A DNA stretch of 64,000 nucleotides from Capra hircus (GCF_001704415.2 NC_030824.1:37009022-37073021), one strand, 5' to 3'. Shown: positions 31,656 to 43,380, counted from the first letter of the stretch. Numbers and translations: made by a program. Notes: generated by a model not told the origin, from the sequence alone.

Positions 31656-32759
31656 TACTTAAAAATTTCAAACTTAGAGGCTTTCTAAGTTTTTCTTCTT
31701 TTATCTTTTTCTTTTTTGCTTCCAAGTTGCTGGATAATGTTGAACATGTTTCTAAGTCTTTGTCAACTGCACTGTCGTCTCTAAATCAGTACAAACATAC
31801 CACATATTTAAAAAATATAATATAGTGATTATGACAAAGTGAAACCAAACACTTGTGAAATCATGGAGTTAATTTTAAAAGGTTACAAATTGAGATGATG
31901 ATAATAAGTGACTCTTTACTTTTATTTTTGAAATAATTTGGATAATAACCAGTGGAAATTTATACATCCATCAGAAAAAGGACCGATTTGTCAAGCTGTC
32001 TTGGTTACTTCAGGACTTAGAACTCTTAAAAAAGATATCTGGGTCTTATTCCCTAGAATTATAAACTTTAGGATACTATGGAAATCTTTGGAAAGGCTTG
32101 TGTTCTTGTGGTTTCATGCAGAGAAACGAGGTGATTGTAGTGATAAATAGTGATTGATTTTAATACCAGGTTCTTTGAATTGTCTCGTGAAAGTCTTGCA
32201 GGTAAAGAAATAGTGTCTGTGTAAATTTTAAAAAAAGAAAATGTTCCTCCAGTATTATTAATTCCAATTCCCTAATGTCACACGTGGCTCAGAGATATGA
32301 CATGCAGATATGTACTAATGCTTACAGGTTGCCTTCTGTGTAATTGTTATGTTGACAATTACAGCAAGGAGGAAAGGGGTATTGACATAAACAGAAGCAG
32401 AGTATTAAGGAGCACAAACAAGTGGTACTACTCAGCTAAGAGTCTGAAAATTTTTTCCCAGAGGCTTTGATAAGTGCAATGTGTTGAAGTCAGGTGAGGA
32501 GAAAGAGGAAGGGCAGAGTGCTTTCGTTAGAAGAGCCAGCATGGCCTTGGGTGCACAAAAGCCCAGTGTCTCAGATTCACTACCTTTCCACTCTTTTTAT
32601 TATTTGTGTTTTATTTTCTTGTGGTAAGAACATTTAATGTAAGATCTGTCCTCTTAACAAAAGTTTCAGTGTGTAAAAGAGTATTTTTAATTACAGGGGT
32701 AACGCACAGCAGTTTTTGAGAACTTCTTCATTCTGCATGATTGAGTCTCCTATCTATTA
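31656..32759. other. No recognised feature
   Basis: AT-rich unique-looking sequence. No repeat or exon identified. Confidence 0.5.
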
Positions 32760-33020
32760 AAAATTTTTTTTTATTGGCATATAGTTGATTTACAATGTTG
32801 TGTTAGTTTCAGGTATACTGTGAAGTAAATCAGTTATACATGTACATATATCCTTTTTTTAAAGATATTTTTTCCCATGTAGAGCATTACATGGGAATTC
32901 CCCTACTGAATTCCTTGTACTATTCAGTAGGTCCTTATTTGTTACCTATTTTATATATAGTAATATGTATATGTCAATCCCAATCTCCCAATTTATCCCT
33001 CCCCACTCACTTACCCCATG
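32760..33020 (-). mobile_element. L1 3' UTR fragment
   Basis: Minus-strand L1 end: T-rich start, ATAGTTGATTTACAATGTTG, GTTAGTTTCAGGTATACTG, TTCAGTAGGTCCTTATTTGT, TCAATCCCAATCTCCCAATT and TATCCCTCCCCACTC. Same terminus as at 17341-17765. Truncated, no coding sequence. Confidence 0.85.
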
Positions 33021-33734
33021 GTATCTCTTCTATTTTTAACTTCATTTCTTCTCTTCCGAGTATCTCCTAGGTTCCATGCATAGGCACCTTAACCATCTCA
33101 TTGATCCTTTGTTTTGAAGTGCTTTTGGGGGTATCTTGCTCTTAACATTTTTTATTCTTGGATCTATTTTACTACTTGGCTTCCGGCTCCATGTATTGAT
33201 ACTTGCTACCCATCCTAGCAGTGAAATCTTGACTCAAAGAGCCAGTCTGCTTAGGGAGAGTCAGGAGGTAAGGCTGGAGAAATAGTCACCATTGTGGTTC
33301 ATAAAGTCCCTAGATATTATGATACCATGTTTGAAAGTTATTGACAATTTTATGGGAACAAGTGAAGTACTTATAACATTATTGGGTTTATGCTATGTGG
33401 AGATCGTTATGGGAAAGTTGGAGTTGAAGGGTCAAGTATGATGGCAGAGAAAATAAGCATGAGGCTGTAATTATCCAGATAAGAAGTACTGAAGAAAGGC
33501 CTGAACTAAGGCTGCAGTAGCTGGGAATAGAGGGAAAAGGATGGATGATAAACTTTTTTTAGGTAGAACAGAGGGAACCTAGTCACTGATAACTACCACA
33601 GAAGGAATATTTCAATTTGTCTGATGAGTTTAGAGTGACCATTTTGTTTCTGTTCTTTCATTCTTGGTCAGTTACATAAGATTTCTGTTCTAGCAGTGAT
33701 GAAACTAAAAGAGCCTAGCACGAATCTTGGCATC
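33021..33734. other. No recognised feature
   Basis: Unique-looking sequence between an L1 end and a BovB. Nothing recognised. Confidence 0.5.
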
Positions 33735-34188
33735 AGCTCAGTTCAGTTCAGTCACTCAGCTGAGTCCAACTCTTTGCTACCTCATGAACTGCAGGACGCC
33801 AGGCCTCCCTGTCCATCATCAACTCCCAGAGTTCACTCAAACTCACATTAATCGAGTCAGTGATGCCATCCAGCCATCTCATCCTCTGTCGTCCCCTTCT
33901 CCTCCTGCCCCCAATCCCTCCCAGCATCAGAGTCTCTTCCAATGAGTCAACTCTTCGCATGAGGTGGCCAAAGTACTGGAGTTTCAGCTTTAGCATCATT
34001 CCTTCCAAAGGACATCCAGGACTGAGCTCCTTTAGAATGGTCTGGTTGGATCTTCTTTCAGTCCAAGGGACTCTCAAGAGTCCTCTCCAACACCACAGTT
34101 CAAAAGCATCAATTCTTCAGCGCTCAGCTTTCTTCACAGTCCAACTCTCACATCCATACATGACCACAGGAAAAACCATAGCCTTGAC
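33735..34188 (-). mobile_element. BovB LINE 3' end
   Basis: Minus-strand copy from GCTCAGTTCAGTTCAGTCAC to AAAACCATAGCCTTGAC. It covers the last ~145 codons of the BovB protein, largely in one frame (33748-34077). The frame is closed upstream by TGA (complement of 34117-34119), at the codon that is CGA in some copies. Target duplication not clear. Confidence 0.9.
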
Positions 34189-35226
34189 ATACCCTTCAGT
34201 AAATGTTAGCTGTGCAACTGAAGAGGTAGGATAGTCTAATATTTTTATCACACACTTGACAACCTTTGGGAACAATCCCATTTCCTGTCAATTGCAGCCA
34301 GAAGATTGTCCAGTTTTAATAACTTCAGATAGCCTAGATTCTGTTGTATGAAGCTCTTTGTATGACTACATGGAAGATCATATTTCATCTTTGAGAAGCA
34401 CTAAATCTGGAAGAGAGATGTTCTGAATCTTTCTCATCTATGTTCTTTTTACAAACAGCTCTTATGTTGTTAGAATTGATTCTCAACTTTCCTGAATGGG
34501 AAAGAGGCAAGATGCTTGATTAGTAGAAGGGACGTGTATTCCTTTGTCCAAGGTGAACTTGACTTAGGTTCTTAATACTTAGCTCAGTACCTCTACCTCT
34601 CTGTTTTGTTTTCTCCATATTAAAAATAATGAGGCTCTATTCAGAGGAGTTTGGTACATGTTTCAAAGGAAGCATTTTCATTTGGGAGAGTAGTTTTAAA
34701 AGTAAAATACTGGACTCTTGTAGCTGTCCTGATATACTTTTATTATGTTGTTAATGGTTAAAAAAAAAGGCTTTTTGTTCTATGGTCAGTCACAGTGCTA
34801 AAAACAAAGCTGAAGAAAAACCGCAGAGGCACAGAGCCAGCTTTGAAAGGGGGAACCCACTGCAAACCCACTGATGATGCTCTGCAGGTGGATACCACAT
34901 GGGAGGATGAAAGAATGTGATTGTGAGGGCCCTGTTGACAGCTCCATGTCCATAATCTATTCCCCTTAAATTTGATCTGTGCATCTGGTCCATATTTATG
35001 CATGTATTTTTTTTTTAAACTGTAGGAGCTTAGAGTTCTTTAAGTAGGTCAAGAGTGTCTGTGCTATAGAATCTCCTGCTGGGGAGAGACGGTGAGGTGG
35101 TATGAATGGCTGGCAAGCACTGATGGCCTTGGATTCTGCAGGGTGCTGGAAGAGTATTGGGGGTGCTTGAGAAGCCCCACTTCTGAGAAGAGGATTACTG
35201 AGAACTATACATATTATATATACTAT
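34189..35226. other. No recognised feature
   Basis: About 1 kb of unique-looking sequence. Minus frames at 34758-35003 have no recognised domain. Confidence 0.5.
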
Positions 35227-35599
35227 ATGCATTTGAACTGTGGTGCTGGAGAAGACTCTTGAGAATCCCTTGGACAGCAAGGAGATCAAACCATTCAATC
35301 CTAAAAGAAATCAGGCCTGAATAATCATTGGAAGGACTGATGCTAAAACTGAAACTCCAATACTTTGGCCACCAGATGCACAGAGCCAACCCATTGGAAA
35401 AGACCCTGATGCTGGGAAAGACTGAAGGCAAGAGGAGAAGTGGGGACAGAGTATAAGATGGTTGGATGGCATCACTGACTCAATGGACATGAGTGTGAGC
35501 AAACTCAGGGAAATAATGAAGAACAGGGAAGCCTGGCGTGCTTCAGTTCATGGGGTTGCAAAGAGTCAGACATGACTTAGCAACTGAACAACAACAACA
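35227..35599 (+). mobile_element. BovB LINE 3' end, divergent tail
   Basis: Plus-strand copy starting at CATTTGAACTGTGGTGCTGG and ending GACTTAGCAACTGAACAACA. Its terminus is (ACA)n-like rather than (CTGAA)n, matching the older-looking TGTTGTTCAG ends seen at 3670, 5718 and 62574. Frameshifted, with no intact frame. Confidence 0.88.
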
Positions 35600-36339
35600 A
35601 TACATACTCCAAAAAGGACAAGGCATGACCTACTTCCTAGCAGCTGTAAAAGTCAAGGAAAGTTTCACTGATACAGACTTGGTTCAGGACATGAGCTGAA
35701 CACCACACTGTTAGTACTGAGCTGAAGGTCCTCCACTATGACTGCCTATAACAAACCAAGAAGTAAATGGAGACACGTGAACTGGATAACTGTTGCTTGC
35801 AGAGTGGAATAAGCTCTAATCGAGGACATATTTTAGCATTAGAGTCTTAGTCTGTATAACTCACGTCTCAACAAGTGCATCATGTTAGTAACCTCTCAAG
35901 AGCATGACGATTACAGACCTGTCCATAGTTTTATCTTCCTGTATGGTGAAGAAGCCCCTTAGGAGAGCTGCTACACTTGTTATATTTCATAGTAGGAATT
36001 ATGGTTTAGAGTGTTATGGCAGGAGATGTGGCTTGGGTTTAGATAGTGTGACCCAGAGCAAGAGGAGTACATAATGGTTCTTCAACTCAGGTTGGACCGC
36101 CGTCTGAATTTCAAGGAAGGGATTGGATTGTTTCAACAGGTTTTAAGTTCCTTTCCTCACACTGAGTCCTTTCAACATTCTACTGTCACCATCCAGTTAC
36201 ACTGATGGGGGCCTGCTTTGTGTTAGAATAATCATGAGTTGCTCTCTTGTCTTCGTCTGTGTTTTCTTTCAGTGACAAGCTCTCTAAAGTTGTAGTTCAG
36301 GATTCTTTAAACTGTCACTCAGTTCTGCCATTTTGTGGC
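35600..36339. other. No recognised feature
   Basis: Unique-looking mixed sequence between two BovB copies. Confidence 0.5.
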
Positions 36340-37584
36340 TATTCTCCAAGCCAGGCTTCAGCAATACATGAACCGTGAACTTCCAGATGTTCAAGCTGAT
36401 TTTAGAAAAGGCAGAGGAACCAGAGATCAAATTGCCAACATCCGCTGGATCATGGAAAAAGCAAGAGAGTTCCAAAAAAACATCTATTTCTGCTTTATTG
36501 GCTATGCCAAAGCCTTTGACTGTGTGGATCACAATACACTGTGGAAAATTCTGAAAGAGATGGGAATACCAGACCACCTGACCTGCCTCTTGAGAAACCT
36601 GTATGCAGGTCAGGAAGCAACAGTTAGAACTGGACATGGAGCAACAGACTGGTTCCAAATAGGAAAAGGAGTACATCGAGGCTGTGTATTGTCACCCTGC
36701 TTATTTAACTTCTGTAGACAGTACATCATGAGAAAACCAGGCTGGAGGAAGCACAAGCTGGAATCAAGATTGCCGGGAGAAATATCAATAACCTCAGATA
36801 TGCAGATGATACCACCCTTATGGCAGAAAGTGAAGAAGAACTAAAGAGCCTCTTGATGAAAGTGAGAGAGGAGAGTGAAAAAGTTGGCTTAAAGCTCAAC
36901 ATTCAGAAAACGAAGATCATGGCATCCGGTCCCATCACTTCATGGTAAATAGATGGGGAAACAGTGGAAACTGTGGCTGACTTTATTTTTCTGGGCTCCA
37001 AAATCACTGCAGATGGCAATTGCAGCCATGAAATTAAAAGATGCTTACTCCTTGGAAGGAAAGTTATGACCAACCTAGACAGCATATTCAAAAAGCAGAG
37101 ACACTACTTTGCCAACAAAGGTTCATCCTTTCAAGGCTATGGTTTTTCCAGTGGTCATGTATGGATGTGAGAGTTGGACTGTGAAGAAAGCTGAGCGCCG
37201 AAGAATTGATGCTTTTGAACTGTGGTGTTGGAGAAGACTCTTGCGAGCCCCGTGGACTGCAAGAAGATCCAACCAGTCTATTCCAAAGGAGATCAGTCCT
37301 GGGTGTTCATTGGAAGGACTGATGCTGAAGCTGAAACTACAATACTTTGGCCACCTGATGCGAAGAGCTGACTCATTGGAAAAGACCCTGATGCTGGTAA
37401 AGATTGAAGGCAGGAGGAGAAGGGGATGACAGAGGATGAGATGGTTGGATGGCCTCACCGACTTGATGGACATGGGTTTGGGTGAACTCCGGGAGTTGAT
37501 GATGGACAGGGAGGCCTGGCATGCTGTAGTTCATGGGGTCGCAGAGTCGGACATGACTGAGCGACTGAACTGAAGTGAACTGAA
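36340..37584 (+). mobile_element. BovB LINE, RT-to-3' end
   Basis: 1.25-kb plus-strand copy from ATTCTCCAAGCCAGGCTTCA to (CTGAA)n-like sequence at 37565-37584. It begins within the RT fingers and includes the rest of the protein. I could not match the left flank (TTGTGGCT) to the right flank (CTCAGGGAAT), so the edges rest on homology alone. Confidence 0.9.
36341..36844 (+). pseudogene. BovB reverse transcriptase remnant
   Basis: RT palm with QARLQQYMNRELPDVQADFR, RGTRDQIANIRW, GYAKAFDCVDHNTL (motif A region; the Asp of family IDYAKAFD is Gly here) and GVHRGCVLSPCLFN (motif B). A frameshift near 36735 puts the motif C region out of frame. At nucleotide level YADD codons are intact (TAT GCA GAT GAT, 36799-36810). 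A TAA follows at 36946-36948 in the family frame. Inactive. Confidence 0.85.
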
Positions 37585-37604
37585 CCTCAGGGAATTTACT
37601 AATG

Positions 37605-37738
37605 TCTTTTGTGTCTTGATTTTCTCATCTGAGACATGGGGAAAATAAATGCCTTGTCATTCTGTTTTGAGGGTTACATGAGCAAATATATGCAGTGCCT
37701 TAGACTAGCACCTGAACATATTGCTGTATAGTTATTAC
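37605..37738 (+). repeat. MIR SINE
   Basis: Plus-strand MIR core: GTCTTGATTTTCTCATCTGA then GACATGGGGAAAATAAATG, GGGTTACATGAGC and AGTGCCTTAGACTAGCACC. Confidence 0.7.
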
Positions 37739-37892
37739 CTCATGTTCCTCCTTCTCCCGTTGAACTGAAAAGCTATGTTGCTCTTTTGTATCAACAAATT
37801 TGTTGTGGCTCTTCTATGATTTCCCCCAAGGTTTTGGTTTTACTACCTTGGAACAGCCAAGCCCAAGAGCAGATATAATTTCAAGCTGTTAA

Positions 37893-38193
37893 TTCAGTTC
37901 AGTCGCTCAGTTGTGTCCAACTCTTTGCAACCCCATAGACTGCAGCACACCAGGCTTCCCTGTCCAATACCAACTCTTGGAGCTTGCTCAAACTCATGTC
38001 CATCAAGTCATTGATGCCATCCAGCCATCTCATCTTCTGTCTTCCCCTTCTCCTGCCTTCAATCTTTCCCAGCATCAGGGTCTTTTCCAATGAGTCAGTT
38101 CTTCACATCAGGTGACCAAAGTATTGGACTTTCATCATCAGTAGTTCCAATAAATATTTAGGACTGATTTCCTTTAGGATTGACTGGTTGGAC
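37893..38193 (-). mobile_element. BovB LINE 3' end
   Basis: Minus-strand copy from TTCAGTTCAGTCGCTCAGTT to GGATTGACTGGTTGGA. The last ~95 codons of the BovB protein lie in broken frame. Flanks share only TTAATT (37890-37895 and 38203-38208), which is weak. Confidence 0.88.
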
Positions 38194-38744
38194 TAATAGG
38201 GTTTAATTAGTCATCTGCCATCTGTGCTACAGAACCATGAGATAGGCAGAACTTTCTCAAAATAAGATTTACACCTATGTACCCAGTGGTTCCAGGTGGA
38301 CATATGAAGACGATTGTTTTGATGTAGCCAAGTCTTCTGGTTTCTGGAACTTGAAGGTTGCCTGATAGTCCTGATTGGTGATTTCCTACCTTATGGAGTC
38401 AAGCCTCACTCAGACTTGAGGGTGTATCAGTGCCCTGTGAGCACCACCACAGCTAAGTCCTGGGTGAAATTGGGAGTGGAAAGTGTGTCCCTGGCATTAT
38501 GAGGTACGGACTTACACCCCTCTCGTCACCCTGGTGGCCATAAGCAAACACTTCCAAAGTGCCTGATAGTCCCTGGGCTGCCACTAGAGGGCGCAGTACG
38601 GACATAGCTATAAATTGTGCTCAGGCTGTGTGACGGTGATCTAAGGCTGGATTTGGAAGCTCTTTGAGGAACTTCCAATCATTCCCCAGTCATTCCTGTG
38701 AAGAATAGTAATGACTGGCAACCTAGATGGAAAATTCTTCGAGA
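38194..38744. other. Unique-looking sequence with a CTCF-like motif
   Basis: No repeat recognised. The only feature is the motif at 38581-38594, listed separately. Confidence 0.5.
38581..38594 (+). promoter_or_regulatory. Candidate CTCF-binding motif
   Basis: CCACTAGAGGGCGC matches the CTCF core CCACCAGGGGGCGC at 12 of 14 positions, with both differences at positions that tolerate C/T and A/G. It sits in sequence I do not recognise as a repeat. Binding cannot be told from sequence alone. Confidence 0.5.
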
Positions 38745-39330
38745 GAAATAATAGTGATAGCAACTACCATTTATTGAGCACTTATTAAGAGGTAGATGTG
38801 ATTCAGTTCAGTTCAGTTCAGTTCAGTCGCTCAGTCGTGTCCGACTCTTTGCGACCCCATGAATCGCAGCACACCAGGCCTCCCTGTCCATCACCAACTC
38901 CTGGAGTTCACTCAGACTCATGTCCATCTAGTCGGTGATGCCATCCAGCCATCTCATCCTCTGTCGTCCCCTTCTCCTCCTGCCCCTAATCCCCCCCAGC
39001 ATCAGAGTCTTTTCCAATGAGTCAACTCTTCACATGAGGTGTCCAAAGTACTGGAGCTTCAGCTTTAGCATCATTCCTTCCAAAGAACACCCAGGGCTGA
39101 TCTCCTTCAGAATGGACTGGTTGGATCTCCTTGAAGTCCAAGGAACTCTCAAGAGTCTTCTCCAACACCACAGTTCAAAAGCATCAATTCTTTGGCACTC
39201 AGCTTTCTTCATAGATGTGATTAAATCCTCACAATTCCCAGTGAGGGGCTCTAGTGTTTCCTTCATTGGCCAGATGAGGAAATGGAGGAACTTGATCAGA
39301 GTCACACAGACTTTCTGTGGAGGGTCTGGT
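38745..39330 (-). repeat. MIR SINE split by a BovB
   Basis: The left part (38745-38803) has GCAACTACCATTTATTGAGC then ACTTATTAAGAGGTAGATGTG. The right part (39223-39330) has AAATCCTCACAATTCCCAGT, CCAGATGAGGAAATGGAGG and AGAGTCACACAGAC. Together they make one minus-strand MIR interrupted by the BovB at 38804-39211. Confidence 0.8.
38793..39222 (-). mobile_element. BovB LINE 3' end nested in MIR, 11-bp target duplication
   Basis: Minus-strand BovB body at 38804-39211, from (TTCAG)n to GGCACTCAGCTTTCTTCA. TAGATGTGATT is repeated perfectly at 38793-38803 and 39212-39222. The C-terminal coding segment is closed by frameshifts. Confidence 0.95.
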
Positions 39331-39358
39331 GTCTAATCCAAACTTTTGTGAATTTATA

Positions 39359-39565
39359 GGCTCCCCTGGTGGTTCAGATGTAAAGAGTCCACCTGCAATG
39401 CAGGAGACCTGGGTTCTATCCCTGGGTCAGGAAGATCCCTTGGAGAAGAGAATGGCTACCCACTTAAGTATTCTTGCCTGGAAAATCCCTTGAACAGAGG
39501 AGCTTGGTGGGCTACACTCCACAGGGTTGCAAAGAGTTGGACACGATTGAGCAACGAACACTTTC
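39359..39565 (+). repeat. Bov-tA SINE
   Basis: Plus-strand full-length SINE, GGCTCCCCTGGTGGTTCAGA to GATTGAGCAACGAACAC. No clear target duplication. Confidence 0.92.
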
Positions 39566-39780
39566 ATGTGTATCCAAAGACTTCTTTGCTTGCGTATTAA
39601 ATCTTAACCCTGGTATGTAAGTGAGGAACAGCTACAGTTGTTCCTGAAGCAGAGCAACAAATAATAGCAAGCTGGCTGTTGGGAAGGGCTTCAAAAGCCA
39701 TACAACTCTGGAATGTGTCAGCCCTCCTATTCCTGGTGGTTTAAGCAACAGGCTTGGGTTAGTTACCTCTCTCCACTTTA

Positions 39781-39970
39781 GGTCTTCCCTGGTGGCTCAG
39801 ATGGTAAAGAGTCTGCCTGCAATGCAGGAGACCTGGGTTCAGTCCCTGGATTGGGAAGGACATGGCAACCCACTCCAGTATTCTGGCCTGGGAAATCCCA
39901 TGGACAGAGGAGACTGGTAGGCTACCGTCCATGGGGTCACAAAGAGTCAAACACGACTGAGTAACTAACA
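39781..39970 (+). repeat. Bov-tA SINE with internal deletion
   Basis: Plus-strand SINE, GGTCTTCCCTGGTGGCTCAG to GACTGAGTAACTAACA. The usual GATCCCCTGGAGAAGGGAA stretch is cut down to GGGAAGGACATGG, a deletion of about 15 bp. CTTGGGTTA occurs just right of the element (39971-39979) and at 39753-39761, but 19 bp short of its left edge, so I do not call it a duplication. Confidence 0.9.
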
Positions 39971-39977
39971 CTTGGGT

Positions 39978-40795
39978 TACCAACTCTGACGCTGAATCTG
40001 TGGTCACAGAATGGGTTTCTGTGGAAGCATCCATCTGTCAGAAAGGTCTTTGCTGGGAGAAATAAGTTAAACCAAAAACCTAAGAGAGTTTAGCTCCCTG
40101 TCTTCTTATCACTGAGTTTTCATAGACCTGGCAGCAAGGGGAGTGCCTCTGTTGATGGTCACCTCTCTAGGCTTGAGGTTGTAGCCTATACACTCACCTG
40201 AGGCCCCTTGATTGAGGGCAGCATCATCTCCACTTTGGGATCTTAAAGACCATTCCTTTTTGGAGTTTCAGGGTTGAGAACCCCAGAACTATTTCTCTGT
40301 GTTGCCTACCATGAAGCCTCTGGAAGGGCTGAAGTAGGGCATCAGACAAAAGAAAGCATTTCCTCACTCAATTTCTGATGCAGATAATGTTGTTACACTG
40401 AGCAGGTTTATCTCTTTTGGGTCAAGTTTCTATCAAGATACTTATCAGTTTTGACTGAAACCATTACGATTGGTTAAGACTGCTAGCAACCTCCCTTAGA
40501 CCCCCTGCCCCCAGTTCAGTACTAATGGTGTGCTCTGACAACCAGAAGTAAAAGTAAGGCTCTACAAAGGACATGAACAGGCACTTCCCAAAGCCAGAAT
40601 GAACTTTGTCTTTTTAATCAGACAGCAATGATTGTTGTCGATAGAAGTGGGGGGGAAATGGTCACTCATGTTTTGATGGTGCAGATTGAAATAGCAGAAC
40701 CTTTTTGGGAGATTATTTCTGTAGTGTCTATTAAAAATGCTCATTCCCTATTGCTCAGTTATTCCACTTCTAGAAATTAACTTTTTATTTCTTTT
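39978..40795. other. No recognised feature
   Basis: Unique-looking sequence. No repeat or exon recognised. Confidence 0.5.
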
Positions 40796-41660
40796 CCTTT
40801 ACTTGTTCCTGATTTTAATGGGAATACTTCTGATGTTTCATCATTCAGTATAACTTTTGTTGATTTAAAAAAAAATTTTTTTTACTGGGTACTCATATCT
40901 CTTTAAGGAAATATTCTTCCATTATAAATACGTCTGATGAATCAAATTTGAACTTCATTTAATGTCTTTCCAGTATTTTTTGAGATGGTCATACTTTTCT
41001 CCCCTTAAATTATTAAAGTAATGAATTTTGTTGATAGAATTTCTAATGACAAGTCATTCTAGCACTTCTGGGGTAAACTAAACAGTATAGCATATCATTT
41101 TTATTAATTACTGAATTTGGCTTGCTAATATTTGGTTAGCATTTTGCATCGATGTTCATACATGGGATTAACATGTCACATTCTTCTCTGTATGTCCTTC
41201 TTTAGTTTTGGAATCAAGAGTGTAACAGTTTCATAAAATGAGTTGAAATTTTTTTTCTTAATTATTTTTGAATGAGTTTGTATGATATCGGAATTATTTG
41301 TTTCTTGAATGTTTTGATAGAACTTACACATAAAATACTCAGATCTCAGTTACGTTATTTTTCCTTCATGGAAAATTTTTACCTACTTTTTAATTTTAAT
41401 TTTTTGCTTAATTTATTTAATGTGATAGGACTATTTAGGTTTTTTTCTTTAAACATAAAGCAATTCTGGTAAACTATGCTTTCCTATGAATTTGTTTATT
41501 TTAAATAACAGGCTTTTTTCTTAGTATTCTATGTAATTTCTGCTGTGCCCAATAATGTTGTCCACTTTTCATTCTTAATGTTGTTTATATGGGGTTCTTT
41601 CTCTCTTTTCTCTACTTCTGTCTCTCATTTTCATCTTGCTTAGTATTACCAAATAATTTT
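40796..41660 (-). mobile_element. Old L1 ORF2 (RT region), antisense
   Basis: Minus-strand L1 RT-region sequence in degenerate form. Plus-strand landmarks in order are CTGATTTTAATGGGAATACT, TGAGATGGTCATACTTTTCT, GCTAATATTTGGTTAGCATT, TTTGCATCGATGTTCAT, TTTCATAAAATGAGTTG and GATAGGACTATTTAGG. These follow the known order of the L1 ORF2 complement. Too decayed to read protein. The 66-codon plus frame at 41272-41472 is an antisense shadow. Confidence 0.8.
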
Positions 41661-41968
41661 CACACTTCAGAACTTCACTGCTGTTTGTGGGTCCCATTGT
41701 GAAAGCATGAATGGAGAGCCACATATCATATGTCTAAATATTTTGAAATTATAAGTTAAAGTAATAGATTGTTAAATAAAATATGTTCTATCCTCCTCCT
41801 TTGACAAATGTACCTTCATAATGGCCAAGAAAGGACATTGGAATTTAGAATTCTTGGAATCTTTAAAGTTCTGTGCAGGAATATGGCAACACAGGATTTG
41901 GCCCCTGGCTTTCCCATCCCCAGCTCCATTAAAAGTTATTTATAAACTAAAAGACATAAATAAGAAAT
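41661..41968. other. No recognised feature
   Basis: Unique-looking AT-rich sequence. Confidence 0.5.
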
Positions 41969-42289
41969 GTTTAAATTTGTTGTTAAATTGCTAAGTTGTA
42001 TCTGACTCTGTGACCTCATGGACTGCAGCATGCCAGGCTTCCCTTCACTTCACTATCTCCCAGAGTTTGCTCAAACTCATGTCCAGCAAGTCGGTGATGC
42101 CATCCAGCAATCTCATCCTCTGTCGTCCCCTTCTCCTCCTGCCCTCAGTCTTTCCCAGCATCAGGGTCTTTTCCAGTGAGTCAGCTCTTTACATCAGGTG
42201 GCCAAAGTATTGGAGCTTCAGCTTCATTATCAGTCCTTCCAATGAATTTTCAGGGTTGATTTCCTTTAGGATTGACTGGTTTGAATTTG
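41969..42289 (-). mobile_element. BovB LINE 3' end, 11-bp target duplication
   Basis: Minus-strand body at 41980-42278, from TTGTTAAATTGCTAAGTTGT to AGGATTGACTG. GTTTAAATTTG (41969-41979) and GTTTGAATTTG (42279-42289) are a duplication with one mismatch. The 3' terminus is of the TGTTGTT type rather than (TTCAG)n. Confidence 0.9.
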
Positions 42290-43269
42290 ATACATCTATA
42301 CTGTAGAAGTGTATTAGTCTGTCTTAAAAAAGATGAGTCAAATCTATAAATACTGACCGGGAAATACATTCATGACATATTATATGAATAACCATATTGA
42401 AGACTGATATGTATTGCATAATCCCATTTTGTTAAAAACAGAATTTTATAGGGGGTGTATATGTAAAATTATGAAATACATACATAGGTAAAAATTGAGG
42501 AAAATATCACACTGTTCGTATTACTTTCCTCTGGAGAGCAGATTTTAAAGGACAAAGGAGATTTATACTATTCACATTTTAAGTCAAAAATTCTGGTTGG
42601 GGAAAGTAGGAGAAACATTTATTTATTCAATGATTCAAACATTAGGAGTTTTGCAATGGGCATGTATAACTAACATAATCAGAAGGAAATCCAAGATTTT
42701 ATACATACATTTATATTTGTCTCTGCATAGTATAAATACGTTTGCATATATGTATATCTTATATGCATATATATATATCTTATATGTATATCTTAACAAA
42801 AGCATATGCCTTTGTTATTCTAAGTCACTGAATCTCCTCAGCAGTGATAAGATTTGCAGGTAGGTTCCTAGAATGCATAGAGAGAGAAGGGAGATGAGCT
42901 TCAGCAGTAATAGAGTTTCCTGTGTTGTACATCTTCCCTTTATGTCCATGGAAACACAGCTTTTCAAGTTAGATAAGTAAAAGGGATATTTTAGCTTGAT
43001 TACATTATAAGACTGTCCTGGAAAGAGTTATCCTTGGAGCAGTAGGGCTGTGTAGCACTGGAAGCAAATATATTAACCAGATAGGTTCTTCAGGGCAAAA
43101 GCATGAAAAGAGGAAGACACCCTAAGGCAGTCTTTTTGAAAAAATGACCACCCATCAAAGACACAGTCTCTCATACAAACTTGCATAAGAATGGCAAAGT
43201 AAATTGTCCATTATTTTATTTTCTCTCTTTTTTGTTTGACAATATCTCACTTTATTTCAAATTTCCCCA
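42290..43269. other. No recognised feature; AT microsatellite inside
   Basis: AT-rich. An (AT)n-rich tract (TATATGCATATATATATATC) lies at about 42748-42795. The rest is unrecognised. Confidence 0.5.
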
Positions 43270-43380
43270 AACAGTCTTTGAGCGTGTACCAAAGGCCAGG
43301 CATGTTGCCATGTGCTTGCATGTAGAAGCAAACACATTGAACCCCTTCCTGCAAGGGGGTTCAGCTGGGGTGGTCATGGG
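43270..43380 (-). repeat. L2 LINE 3' end
   Basis: Minus-strand L2: TTTGAGCGTGTACCAAAGGC then CAGGCATGTTGCCATGTGCT, with a weaker match to the GGGGATACAGCAGTGAACAA and CCTGCCCTCATGGAGC parts beyond. Confidence 0.5.

Noticed and set aside
39753..39979. CTTGGGTTA as target duplication of the Bov-tA at 39781-39970
   Set aside because: The left copy is 19 bp away from the element edge, so it does not have the geometry of a duplication.
41272..41472. Leu/Phe-rich 66-codon frame that could look like a membrane peptide
   Set aside because: It is the antisense of degenerate L1 ORF2 sequence; AT-rich antisense gives hydrophobic residues by composition.
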